DNA of 64,000 nt, from contig DDIR01000069.1 of assembly GCA_002338715.1 (NCBI GenBank), positions 1 through 64,000 on the forward strand. The letters run 5' to 3'. This DNA is from Phycisphaerales bacterium UBA1845 (GTDB lineage Bacteria > Planctomycetota > Phycisphaerae > UBA1845). The notes beneath the pieces were generated by a model. That model saw only the letters and a program-made list of their open reading frames with translations, searched no databases and was not told where the DNA came from. Shown piece after piece: positions 43,533-51,942 of this stretch. Each line of letters opens with the position of its first letter. Positions within the stretch are counted from its first letter, which is position 1. The translations under genes and the position numbers were made by a program.

Positions 43533-44849
43533 ATGGCCCACTCGCATCACCATCATCATCACCCACCGGCAGGCGATCTACCTGGGGAGGCACCGCTCGA
43601 CGCGGCCAACCAGTCCCTCGCGGATGCCATGCGGGCGAGTTTCAATATCCTCAAGTTCGTCATGGTCATCCTTGTGGTGCTGTATGCATTCAGCGGCGTG
43701 CGAATCGTTGATCAGGACTCCGAAGCCGTCGTCTTTCGCTTTGGCAAACTGCACCGCGTACGACCATCGGGCGCGTCGATCGCTTTCCCATATCCGATTG
43801 AGGAAACGTTGATCTTCGCGACCAAGAAGAACAATGCATTTCGCAGCTTGAATCTGTGGCCGGATGTCAAGGAAACGCAGATCAACGATCCGCTGAGCCA
43901 GGTTCGCGCCGGCGGCATTCTCAACCCTGCGCTCGATGGCTCCCTTTTGACCGCAGACAACGGCATCGTTCACATCCAATGGGACGTCAAGTATCGGGTT
44001 GACGACATCAGCAAATACGTGCTGAACGTTGGTGACGAATCGACCAACGAAGTGCAAGCGTTGATCACGTCCCTGCTCGATGATGCGTCGATTGCGATGG
44101 TTGCAAACTATACGGCAGAGGATGTCACCCGAGGATCGACAACCGAGGTTGCTTTAAAGGTTCGGGCGGTCGTGAACGAACGGCTCGATGCGTTGGATAC
44201 GGGCGTCAGCGTTGTTGCGCTCGACATCCCGCACTCATCGGTCCCAGGACCAACCATGAGCGCTTTCGACAACGTCGCCAAAGCCCAAAGCGATCGTGAC
44301 AAGTCGGTGCAGGAAGCGCAGCAAGAACGCATCAAGCTACTCAACGCGACAGCCGGAACGGCTTGGCGAGAGCTGACCACCTACGTCGATAAGGATGGCA
44401 CGCGACATATCGGACTGCTCGACCGACTCGATGCGGCGATCGAAGCAAACGATCAATCCGCACAATCCGCACTCGAATCCGAGATTGACAACATACTGGA
44501 AAACGAGGCATCGGGTGCAGCCGGTCAGCGTATTCGGATGGCTCGCGGGTACTACACGCAGGTTGTCCAGCAGATCAATGGCGATGTCGATCAGTACCTC
44601 GCCGTGATGGACGAGTATCTTGAGTCGCCCGATTTGTTGGTGCATCGCTTGTGGGAACAGACCAAGCAGCGGGTCTTGCAGCAGAGCGGGTTAACCAAGC
44701 ACTTTGTGGCCGGTAGCGCCGACGAGTTGCGGATTCACATCGAACCCGATCCTGAGCAGGCGGCCCGCGATGAAGCTGACCGGCTTAAGAAGGAATCGCA
44801 AGGCTATAAGTTTGAGCCCGAGAAGCAACTTCACACGGTTATGCCGTAA
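43533..44849 (+). CDS. HflK-like SPFH protein with a natural N-terminal His tract
   Basis: A 438-residue protein starting MAHSHHHHHHPPAG, a native seven-His N-terminus that could bind metal. One membrane helix follows (FNILKFVMVILVVLYAFSGV), then the SPFH domain: VDQDSEAVVFRFGKLHRVRP, AFPYPIEETLIFATKKNN, GIVHIQWDVKYRVDDISKYV, GVSVVALDIPHSSVPGPTM and a coiled coil. It is the third SPFH gene in a row; two HflK-like and one HflC-like may make an asymmetric complex. GAAGG lies 8 nt before the ATG. The C-terminus is charged. Confidence 0.86.
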   Translation: MAHSHHHHHHPPAGDLPGEAPLDAANQSLADAMRASFNILKFVMVILVVLYAFSGVRIVDQDSEAVVFRFGKLHRVRPSGASIAFPYPIEETLIFATKKNNAFRSLNLWPDVKETQINDPLSQVRAGGILNPALDGSLLTADNGIVHIQWDVKYRVDDISKYVLNVGDESTNEVQALITSLLDDASIAMVANYTAEDVTRGSTTEVALKVRAVVNERLDALDTGVSVVALDIPHSSVPGPTMSAFDNVAKAQSDRDKSVQEAQQERIKLLNATAGTAWRELTTYVDKDGTRHIGLLDRLDAAIEANDQSAQSALESEIDNILENEASGAAGQRIRMARGYYTQVVQQINGDVDQYLAVMDEYLESPDLLVHRLWEQTKQRVLQQSGLTKHFVAGSADELRIHIEPDPEQAARDEADRLKKESQGYKFEPEKQLHTVMP

Positions 44850-44903
44850 GCGCAGACGAATGCTTCCGGTTTGGATCGATTCGCAAACGGAAACAGCTTG
44901 AAC

Positions 44904-44940
44904 TGAAAAGGCTTGAAAGCTTGATTTGAAAAGGCTTGAA
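44904..44940 (+). repeat. Short direct repeat upstream of the ABC ATPase gene
   Basis: TGAAAAGGCTTGAA at 44904-44917 and again at 44927-44940, with the related AGCTTGAA and AAAGCTTGAT around them. It lies in the 120-bp gap between the third SPFH gene and the ATPase. Confidence 0.6.
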
Positions 44941-44968
44941 GCCGTCACTTGAGAAACGCACCGGTGCC

Positions 44969-46189
44969 ATGAGCAAAGCATCCCTTCCAGTGGTTCAAAC
45001 CGTCGGGCTTAACAAAGTCTTCAAAGACTTCTGGCGTCGCCCGCGCGTTTCCGCGGTTCAGAACCTCAACATCGAGATCAAACCGGGTGAAGTGTTTGGC
45101 CTGTTGGGTCCAAACGGTTCGGGTAAGAGCACGGCGATCAAGATGCTGCTTGGATTGCTGTATCCGACCAAGGGACGAATCTCGATCTTCGGGCGCCCGC
45201 CGACGGATGTCGCCATCAAACAGCGCATCGGATACCTGCCCGAGGAGTCGTATCTCTATCGGTTCCTCGACGCACGCGAGACCTTGGATTTTTACGGACG
45301 CCTGTTTCGCCAGCATGGCCAAGTCCGCCGCGAACGCCGCGACATGCTGCTCGATATGGTCGGGTTGCAGCACGAATCCAAACGGCGCATCGGCGAATAT
45401 TCCAAGGGTATGGCCCGTCGCATCGGGTTGGCTCAGGCGCTGATCAACGATCCGGAATTCCTCGTGTTGGACGAGCCGACTTCGGGACTCGACCCCATCG
45501 GAACAAGACAGATCAAAGACGTCATTCGTCGTCTGGGTGACATGGGCAAGACGATTCTCTTGAGCAGCCACCTGCTCGCCGATGTGGAGGATGTTTGCGA
45601 TCGCGTTTGTATTCTTTATGGCGGCAAGGTTCAGGCGGAAGGCACGATCAAAGAACTGCTCGCGCAAAAAGACGTGACGCAAATCCGCGCCGACAAACTG
45701 CGCACCGACACGATTGAAGAAATCAAATCAGTCGTCGAACGCCGCGAATCGAAGTCAATCGAAGTCAGCGTACCCACAGGCCGACTTGAAAACCTGTTTC
45801 TCAAAATCGTCGAAGACGCCCAAGCCGCCAAGGTTGAAACGTCAGGGGCCGGTCAGGCGGGTGCTATTCCTGAGTTTTTAGGAGCCGCGACCGACGACGG
45901 TGGCACGTTGATTCAATCGCTCATTCAAGCTGCGGATAAAGAGGTCAAGTCGGAGCCGGTCCCGATGGCCTCTCCGGAATCAGTGGCACCCAAACCTTCA
46001 CAGAAAGTGCTTGATGAACTCACCAAGCCCAAGCAGCCGGCGCACGAACCGGGTCAATCTTCCGAGGAAGCAACCCCATCCACCAGTCCAGTCGGCCCCA
46101 CCAAACCGGTGCAGGCCGACCGCAGCATCATCGAAGGACTGATGGGTCAGTCGGATTCAGCCGCCGAAAAGGATCGCGGTAATGGGTAG
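44969..46189 (+). CDS. ABC transporter ATP-binding protein
   Basis: A 406-residue protein. The nucleotide-binding domain (residues about 10-230) has Walker A GLLGPNGSGKST, a Q-loop region IGYLPEESYLYRFLDARE, the signature EYSKGMARRIGLAQAL (SKGM in place of SGGQ), Walker B FLVLDEPTSGLDP, and the switch His in LLSSHLLADVEDV. The last 170 residues are an extension, the final 100 a low-complexity Pro/Glu/Ser tail without a known domain. It overlaps the downstream permease gene by 8 bp, so the two form one ABC-2 type transporter, probably an exporter. The start at 44969 fits the family. Confidence 0.92.
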   Translation: MSKASLPVVQTVGLNKVFKDFWRRPRVSAVQNLNIEIKPGEVFGLLGPNGSGKSTAIKMLLGLLYPTKGRISIFGRPPTDVAIKQRIGYLPEESYLYRFLDARETLDFYGRLFRQHGQVRRERRDMLLDMVGLQHESKRRIGEYSKGMARRIGLAQALINDPEFLVLDEPTSGLDPIGTRQIKDVIRRLGDMGKTILLSSHLLADVEDVCDRVCILYGGKVQAEGTIKELLAQKDVTQIRADKLRTDTIEEIKSVVERRESKSIEVSVPTGRLENLFLKIVEDAQAAKVETSGAGQAGAIPEFLGAATDDGGTLIQSLIQAADKEVKSEPVPMASPESVAPKPSQKVLDELTKPKQPAHEPGQSSEEATPSTSPVGPTKPVQADRSIIEGLMGQSDSAAEKDRGNG

Positions 46190-47570
46190 TATCTGGACCG
46201 TTGCCCGCCATACGATTTCGGAGAGCATCCGCAACAAGGTCGCGCTCTCATTTATTTTCATGCTGGGCGTGCTGCTCGTCGGACTTCCGTTTGCCTCCAA
46301 GGGTGACAACACGGTTAGCGGCGCGGTTCAGGCCTTCCTGTCGTATTCCGTGACGGCGGTTAGCGCATTGCTTTCGCTCCTTTCGATCTTCTTGGCAAAG
46401 TCCATTTCAGACGATCTTTCTGGAAAGCAAATCCTGACGCTGATGACCAAACCGATTGCGCGGTGGAAGTACGTGGTCGGTCGCTGGTTTGGAATTGTCT
46501 GCATCGACACGGCGCTCTTGTCGGTCGCGGGTTTGATGATCTATGGTTTTACGATGTACCTTGCATCAAGACCTGCGCAGGATGAGATTGACGCGGAGCG
46601 ACTCAAGGGGCAGATTCTTTGCGCCCGCCATGCCTCCAATTTCAAGATTCCGGACTTTGCCGCCGAAGCCGAAGCCAAGTATCAGGAGAATGTCGAACTC
46701 GGAAAGTACTCCGGCTTGGCTGAACACGACGAGGAAAGAGCAAAGAACGAGATACAGGCACAAATGATTGGTCGCTGGCGTGCTGTCTGGCCCCGCGAAT
46801 CACGTCTCTTTGAATTTGAGGATGTCCGTTGCGACCGAAGTCCAGAATCGATGATCCACCTGCGGTATGTTCACCATGTTGCAGGTTTTCCACCCGACGA
46901 AATCGTCAAGTACACGTGGATCTTTGGCGATCCGGAAAAAGGGACCGCGCTGTACCCTGCCCCCCGCCGCGACTACATCGACCGCATTCATACCGTCAGT
47001 GTGCCGGCGGACTGCGTTGCGCCCGACAATACACTGCAAGTTGTGTTTGAAAACCTCAATCCATACGTTCAATTCGGTGAGGTTCAATACGACAACACCG
47101 TCGTCTTCCAAAAGGACGATGCCGTTCAGGTGTATTTTCAAGTCGGAACGTTTGGCGGAAACCTGACTCGCACGCTGAGTCTGGTGCTATGCAAGCTCGC
47201 GTTCCTGGCCGCGATCGGCGTTGCCTTTGCCACGGTGTTCTCGTTTCCGGTCGCGTGCCTCGGGGCGTTTTCGGTGTTGCTCCTGGCGACGACCAAAGAG
47301 TTCCTTCTGGACTCGGTCAGTTGGATCCCCGAGAAAGGATCGTTGGGCCTCGCCCAGTTCCTGCTCAACAATATCGTGCGGGGGATCTATTTCATTATTC
47401 CGAATTTTGACAAGTTCAATTCCCTCGACCTGCTGGTGGACGGGCGTAACGTCACACTGATGTGGGTCTTGCTGACGATTGGCAGTCTTGTGCTCATCAA
47501 GACGACGATTCTGCTCATCGCCGGTTGCCTGATGTTCATGCGAAGGGAAGTTGACGAAGTCTCCTTGTAA
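46182..47570 (+). CDS. ABC-2 type permease with a large extracytoplasmic domain
   Basis: A 462-residue membrane protein. The first 130 residues hold three helices and the loop SISDDLSGKQILTLMTKPIA then RWKYVVGRWFGIVCIDTALL, the ABC-2 signature seen also in the permease at 38.4-39.4 kb. Residues about 130-325 form a soluble domain (AEAEAKYQENVELGKYSG ... YTWIFGDPEKGTALYPAPRR ... YVQFGEVQYDNTVVFQKDD), and three more helices follow. The soluble domain probably receives or hands on the substrate outside the membrane. It overlaps the ATPase gene (46182-46189). Confidence 0.85.
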   Translation: MGSIWTVARHTISESIRNKVALSFIFMLGVLLVGLPFASKGDNTVSGAVQAFLSYSVTAVSALLSLLSIFLAKSISDDLSGKQILTLMTKPIARWKYVVGRWFGIVCIDTALLSVAGLMIYGFTMYLASRPAQDEIDAERLKGQILCARHASNFKIPDFAAEAEAKYQENVELGKYSGLAEHDEERAKNEIQAQMIGRWRAVWPRESRLFEFEDVRCDRSPESMIHLRYVHHVAGFPPDEIVKYTWIFGDPEKGTALYPAPRRDYIDRIHTVSVPADCVAPDNTLQVVFENLNPYVQFGEVQYDNTVVFQKDDAVQVYFQVGTFGGNLTRTLSLVLCKLAFLAAIGVAFATVFSFPVACLGAFSVLLLATTKEFLLDSVSWIPEKGSLGLAQFLLNNIVRGIYFIIPNFDKFNSLDLLVDGRNVTLMWVLLTIGSLVLIKTTILLIAGCLMFMRREVDEVSL

Positions 47571-47621
47571 CTCGAATACGGACCGGAATCACCGAGTTGC
47601 AAATAAGTAGTGGGTTTGATC

Positions 47622-49688
47622 ATGGCTCAAGTAAACCAATCGAAGATGGAGGCATACCTCGCCGGTCGATCCAGCGCGATGCGCGGCGATCGTTGGGTTC
47701 GATTGGTTGCGGGCACGCTGTCGATCCTGTGCCTTGCCTGTTCCATGATGCTGGTCCGCCCCATCAACGACATCCGTCGCGACGAGCAGATGACCATGGA
47801 CGTCACCGTCGAAGGTCTTCCGCCTGACATCGCGCTGTTGACGAAGTTGGGCACGCTGCGGGCGCTGGCGATCGACGTGGCGTTTATTCGGCTCGAGGAG
47901 TTGAAAGAGGAAAACCGATTCTTCGAACTGATGCAGCTTTCCAATTGGCTTTGCAAGCTGGCGCCCCGCTATCCGACCGTCTGGGTTTATTCCGCATGGA
48001 ACATGGCCTACAACATTTCGGTTTGCCAATACGGTGACGAAGCCCGCTGGCTTTGGGTGTCCAACGGCATCCGCAATCTTCGCAACAAAGGACTCGTCTA
48101 CAATCCCAAGTCAATCACGTTGTATAAAGAGTTGGCATGGATCTTCAATCACAAGATCGGAGACAAACTCGACGACTCGCACATGGCCTACAAAGCCGAA
48201 CTCGCGGTCGAAATGGAACGGGTTTTCGGTGAACCGCCGCTGGTGATGGAAGACGACCAAGCCGTTCAGCGTTTTCGCGAGATTGTCGAAGCGCCCCGCG
48301 ACTTGAATAAGTGGATTGAAGAGACCCCCGCGATCAAGCGTCTCGTCGAACAGATGAAACGCAAAAGCGAGGACGAACTTAGGGAATTGAATCCAGACTT
48401 GACGGGCGAAGAGGCGAAAAAAGCGGCCAACGACGAAGTGGTCCTCGACCCGGACATCACACTCCTTTCGTTTGTCGCCGAGTACCTGCGAACATATTCA
48501 AATCTGGAACAGTTCGTGGTTGCCGATGACGGCGATGTCATCGTTCATCATGAACGGCAGCGCAAGCTGCTAAGCGATCCTGCGAACGCAGAATCGCTCA
48601 AGGCGCTGTGCGCGGCTGTCCGGTCGGGTGTTCTTCGCGACCCCGACATGTACAACATGAATATCGATTACATGTTGTCATTGATGGAAGAGTATGGCCC
48701 ACTCGATTGGCGCAGTCCGTACTCGCATTGTCTTTACTGGTCATCTTACGGTGACAAGGTTACCACGGACGTCAAGAACCGCGATCCGGCAGACACGATG
48801 AACGCGGTTCGGTTCATCTTCTTTGCCCTCGATCAACTGAGCTTGAAGGGCAAGATCGTGCTCGAACCTGATTTCGATGAACCCGGAAAGTCATATATTG
48901 ACTACCAACCCGATGCGCGCTTCATCCGCCATATGCATGAGGCGTATCTCAAGTATGGCAAGGAGCAATTCGGCGATGATCCGGATTTTGTCGAAGGAAC
49001 AGCCGGTCCGAACTACTCGACGGGGCACGAAAACTTCCTGATGCGCTCCATCCGTCAGCTTTACTTGACGGGCGGCAAGAAGAACTTCGATGAGGCCAAG
49101 GAATACTATTTCTATCTTCGCAAGTATGACCTGGACGAAGACGGGCACACCAAGCCGCGATATAACACGACGTTCAAAGCATTCATCGAGCGGCAGTTCA
49201 AGGAAGCGCTCGACACGCAGGCGGGCGCGACTGTTTTCATCCAGTCGTTCCTCTTAAGATCTTTGAAAGAAGCGGCGGTCGGTGACGTTGAGCGCAGCTT
49301 GAATAGCTTTGCCACGGCGAAGGAATGGTACGAATATTACCACAGCGACACCAAGACCGACCGCAACAATCGCCGAAACCTTCAGAAACTCGGCGTCATG
49401 CGGCGCGACATCGCCAAAGTGTTTATGGAACTTCCAGACTATACGGCGCAGGATAAGGCTCGGGTCTGGAAGTCGCTCGACCTGCTCACGCGAAGGGCGA
49501 TCTACGACGATGTGCGGCCCTTTGTGGAATATCAATGCAACCTGCACCAGCCGCCGTTCGACGTCAACAAGGTGATGCCGACACCGCCCGGTATGGAAGA
49601 GTACCGAAAGAATCCTGAAGCGACGTTGGATGAACTCCGGTACTTCGACCCAACTGTTTCGCAGGGCACGAAACAGGTCTCTGAATAG
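47622..49688 (+). CDS. Membrane-anchored protein of unknown function, last gene of the SPFH/ABC operon
   Basis: A 688-residue protein that I do not recognise. It has one N-terminal membrane helix (LVAGTLSILCLACSMMLVRP, about residues 27-46), and the rest is a helical, charged extracytoplasmic region, with helices such as FIRLEELKEENRFFELMQLS and NWLCKLAPRYPTVWVYSAWN, like TPR-type repeats though without clear consensus. It follows the ABC permease by 51 bp, so it is likely a partner of that transporter. Start: the ATG at 47622, chosen over an ATG-less frame to 47610. Confidence 0.68.
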   Translation: MAQVNQSKMEAYLAGRSSAMRGDRWVRLVAGTLSILCLACSMMLVRPINDIRRDEQMTMDVTVEGLPPDIALLTKLGTLRALAIDVAFIRLEELKEENRFFELMQLSNWLCKLAPRYPTVWVYSAWNMAYNISVCQYGDEARWLWVSNGIRNLRNKGLVYNPKSITLYKELAWIFNHKIGDKLDDSHMAYKAELAVEMERVFGEPPLVMEDDQAVQRFREIVEAPRDLNKWIEETPAIKRLVEQMKRKSEDELRELNPDLTGEEAKKAANDEVVLDPDITLLSFVAEYLRTYSNLEQFVVADDGDVIVHHERQRKLLSDPANAESLKALCAAVRSGVLRDPDMYNMNIDYMLSLMEEYGPLDWRSPYSHCLYWSSYGDKVTTDVKNRDPADTMNAVRFIFFALDQLSLKGKIVLEPDFDEPGKSYIDYQPDARFIRHMHEAYLKYGKEQFGDDPDFVEGTAGPNYSTGHENFLMRSIRQLYLTGGKKNFDEAKEYYFYLRKYDLDEDGHTKPRYNTTFKAFIERQFKEALDTQAGATVFIQSFLLRSLKEAAVGDVERSLNSFATAKEWYEYYHSDTKTDRNNRRNLQKLGVMRRDIAKVFMELPDYTAQDKARVWKSLDLLTRRAIYDDVRPFVEYQCNLHQPPFDVNKVMPTPPGMEEYRKNPEATLDELRYFDPTVSQGTKQVSE

Positions 49689-49734
49689 CAGTATAAGTCA
49701 GTGCAGATGATTCAGTTCACAAAGGTCGGGAAGA

Positions 49735-50292
49735 TCAGCGATGGCGTTTCGAGGCTTGTTGGACCAGGTGTGCGATTCGATCACAGATAAACGCACGGAA
49801 ACGATCCGCGTTTAAACCCCGTGTCCGAAGCGCTGCACCGGATGCCGTGAGTCCGCTGCGGTCTTCTTCATCGAACCGCGTCTGGCTGAAGGCGATCGCC
49901 CCGTCGATCACGGTACCGTTGTAGCGCATTCCGATTCCATCGAACTGCATTGAGATAACGATTTCACGCTTTCCATCGAGAAACCGTTCTGCGTTCATTT
50001 GCAGGCAAAGCCCCTTCGGCGCGTACTTTTCGCGGAGTTCGTTCACGACCGGAATGAGCTCTTCGACAAACAACTGTCGCAGCGCATCCATGGGAGACAA
50101 CTCTTTGGGGGGCGGGGAGGATTCCGTTGGCTCTGAAGCCTGCATTTGATGGCGTTCAAACATCTCGTCCAGGCGACTTTCACATTCGCGGTGTTTGTAA
50201 AGAGATTCGCTGGCGCCCCTGGGGGCTTCCGCAGGTCCCATACTGGCTGTGCTGAGTTGATTCGATTGTCTCGGGTTTTTCACTCGCAACAT
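49735..50292 (-). CDS. Hypothetical protein, 185 residues
   Basis: Function unknown. GGAGG lies 8 nt before the ATG at 50292, which supports the start over the frame beginning at 50313. The N-terminal half is polar and probably disordered (SEPTESSPPPKELSP). The second half has predicted secondary structure: a helix (MDALRQLFVEELIPVVNELR) and alternating strands (CLQMNAERFLDGKREIVISM, GIGMRYNGTVIDGAIAFSQT). No signal peptide. It is convergent with the previous operon and divergent from the secreted EEP enzyme. Confidence 0.65.
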   Translation of the reverse strand: MLRVKNPRQSNQLSTASMGPAEAPRGASESLYKHRECESRLDEMFERHQMQASEPTESSPPPKELSPMDALRQLFVEELIPVVNELREKYAPKGLCLQMNAERFLDGKREIVISMQFDGIGMRYNGTVIDGAIAFSQTRFDEEDRSGLTASGAALRTRGLNADRFRAFICDRIAHLVQQASKRHR

Positions 50293-50421
50293 TGACCTGC
50301 CTCCAGAGCCCAATTCTCGCCTTGCCTCAACCCTACGATATCATCACGCCCCGGAAAGGTGGCATTGCGATTAAATTGCGTTAAACTGCCGTCGGTCCCC
50401 CGTTTTTATGGGAGTATTACG

Positions 50422-51768
50422 ATGACACGCAACGTTATTGGTTTGTTCATTATTCTGTTCGGCATCGCAGCCGCCCCGACTTTTGCTGAAGACAGCCAAT
50501 TCGATCCAGGCCTTCCACAGATATCCTGGAGCGACACCGTTGACCATTATGGGACGCGCTGCGTTGTCTATGGTACGGTGGTTGCGTCCAAAGATATCGG
50601 GAGTCGATGCTTCTTGAACTTCGACAAGGATTTTCGGACGACGTTCACTGCCGTTGTTCCGAGCAATCTCTACGGTCAATTTACATCAAACCCGCAGAAA
50701 CTTTTTCTCAACAAACACGTTCGCGTTGTCGGTGAGATCGTCAAATTCAAGGACAAACCTGAGATCGTCATCGCGGCAGCTGGCGACATTCAGATCATCG
50801 ACAGCCCGGAACCCCCGAAAAAAGGCGAAGAAGTTAAGACACAAGGCAACACAGTCACGCCGGAGGCAACCGCCAAGTCAGGCACCCCCAAGGCGCAGGC
50901 GCCAACCGCATTCACACCGGCTGCTCCAAAGGTATTGACCGATGGTGTTGTCAAGATTGCGACGTTTAACGTCTTGAACCTGTTCGACAACTTCGACGAC
51001 CCTTACGTCGATTCGGAGTATTACCCGGGCAAGCGCGATTCGGAAATCGAGAATCTCGCCAAGATCATCCGCCAAGCCGACGCCGATGTTGTCGCATTTC
51101 AGGAGGTTGAGAATCGCGGCGTGCTTGAGAACTTCGTGGCGACGCACCTGTCGGGAATGGGCTATTGTGATGTTGTGCTGATTGAGGGGAATAATCCCCG
51201 GGGAATTGACGTCGGCTTGATTTCGCGACTGCCGGTTGGTGAGGTGACATCCCATCGCCACGTCGATTTCAGAAGTGCCGACGGCAAGGACATGCGATTC
51301 AAACGTGACCTGCTCCAAGTCAGTATCGAACCGGAAGGCTATTCCCCGTTCGATGTGTTTGTCGTCCATCTTAAGAGCAAGCACGGCGGCGCCGATGAAT
51401 CCCGTCCCATCCGCCTGGGTGAAACGCTGGCGATCCGCAAGAAACTCGATCGTATTTTGACCAATGATCCGCAAGCGTTGTTTGTGATCTGCGGCGATTT
51501 CAACGATACGTTCGATAGCGAGCCATTGCAGCGGTTGGTGGGCAGCGGCGACACCAAGCTCACCGCATTTTTCGACGACCTGCCCGAAGACAAGCGAATC
51601 ACCTACAACCGCAGCTATCTGTCGATGATCGATTTCGTGTTGGGTTCACCGGGGATGGCCGGCCTTTATGTGCCCAAGAGCTACGACGTGATCCTGGGCA
51701 CGGTCGAAACCAACGGTTCCGATCACAACCTTGTGTCGGCCCAGTTCAAGTTAAAGAAGCAGCCCTAA
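50422..51768 (+). CDS. Secreted endonuclease/exonuclease/phosphatase-family protein
   Basis: A 448-residue protein with a signal peptide (IGLFIILFGIAAAPTFA). Residues about 25-130 look like an OB-like nucleic-acid-binding domain (WSDTVDHYGTRCVVYGTVVA ... HVRVVGEIVKFKDKPEIVIA). After a Pro/Thr linker comes the EEP catalytic domain: ATFNVLNLFDNFDD, VVAFQEVENRGVL (catalytic Glu), FVVHLKSKHGG (His), CGDFNDTFDSEPL (Asp/Asn), SDHNLVSAQF (His). This pairing is typical of extracellular DNases. GGGAG lies 7 nt before the ATG at 50422. It probably scavenges phosphate or nucleotides. Confidence 0.86.
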   Translation: MTRNVIGLFIILFGIAAAPTFAEDSQFDPGLPQISWSDTVDHYGTRCVVYGTVVASKDIGSRCFLNFDKDFRTTFTAVVPSNLYGQFTSNPQKLFLNKHVRVVGEIVKFKDKPEIVIAAAGDIQIIDSPEPPKKGEEVKTQGNTVTPEATAKSGTPKAQAPTAFTPAAPKVLTDGVVKIATFNVLNLFDNFDDPYVDSEYYPGKRDSEIENLAKIIRQADADVVAFQEVENRGVLENFVATHLSGMGYCDVVLIEGNNPRGIDVGLISRLPVGEVTSHRHVDFRSADGKDMRFKRDLLQVSIEPEGYSPFDVFVVHLKSKHGGADESRPIRLGETLAIRKKLDRILTNDPQALFVICGDFNDTFDSEPLQRLVGSGDTKLTAFFDDLPEDKRITYNRSYLSMIDFVLGSPGMAGLYVPKSYDVILGTVETNGSDHNLVSAQFKLKKQP

Positions 51769-51942
51769 CCGCCCAGAATTGACTTATGCGAAAGCGGTTT
51801 TTACCATCGGTTAACATCCTGTGTGTCTGGATTCACATCGTTTCTGCTTGAAATCGACGACGTCATCGTCGGTGGGGTGTGGGTCACCGAGTCCAGGGCG
51901 AGTTTTTGAGCAACGCCAACAGGATGCTGCGAGAAACTCAGC

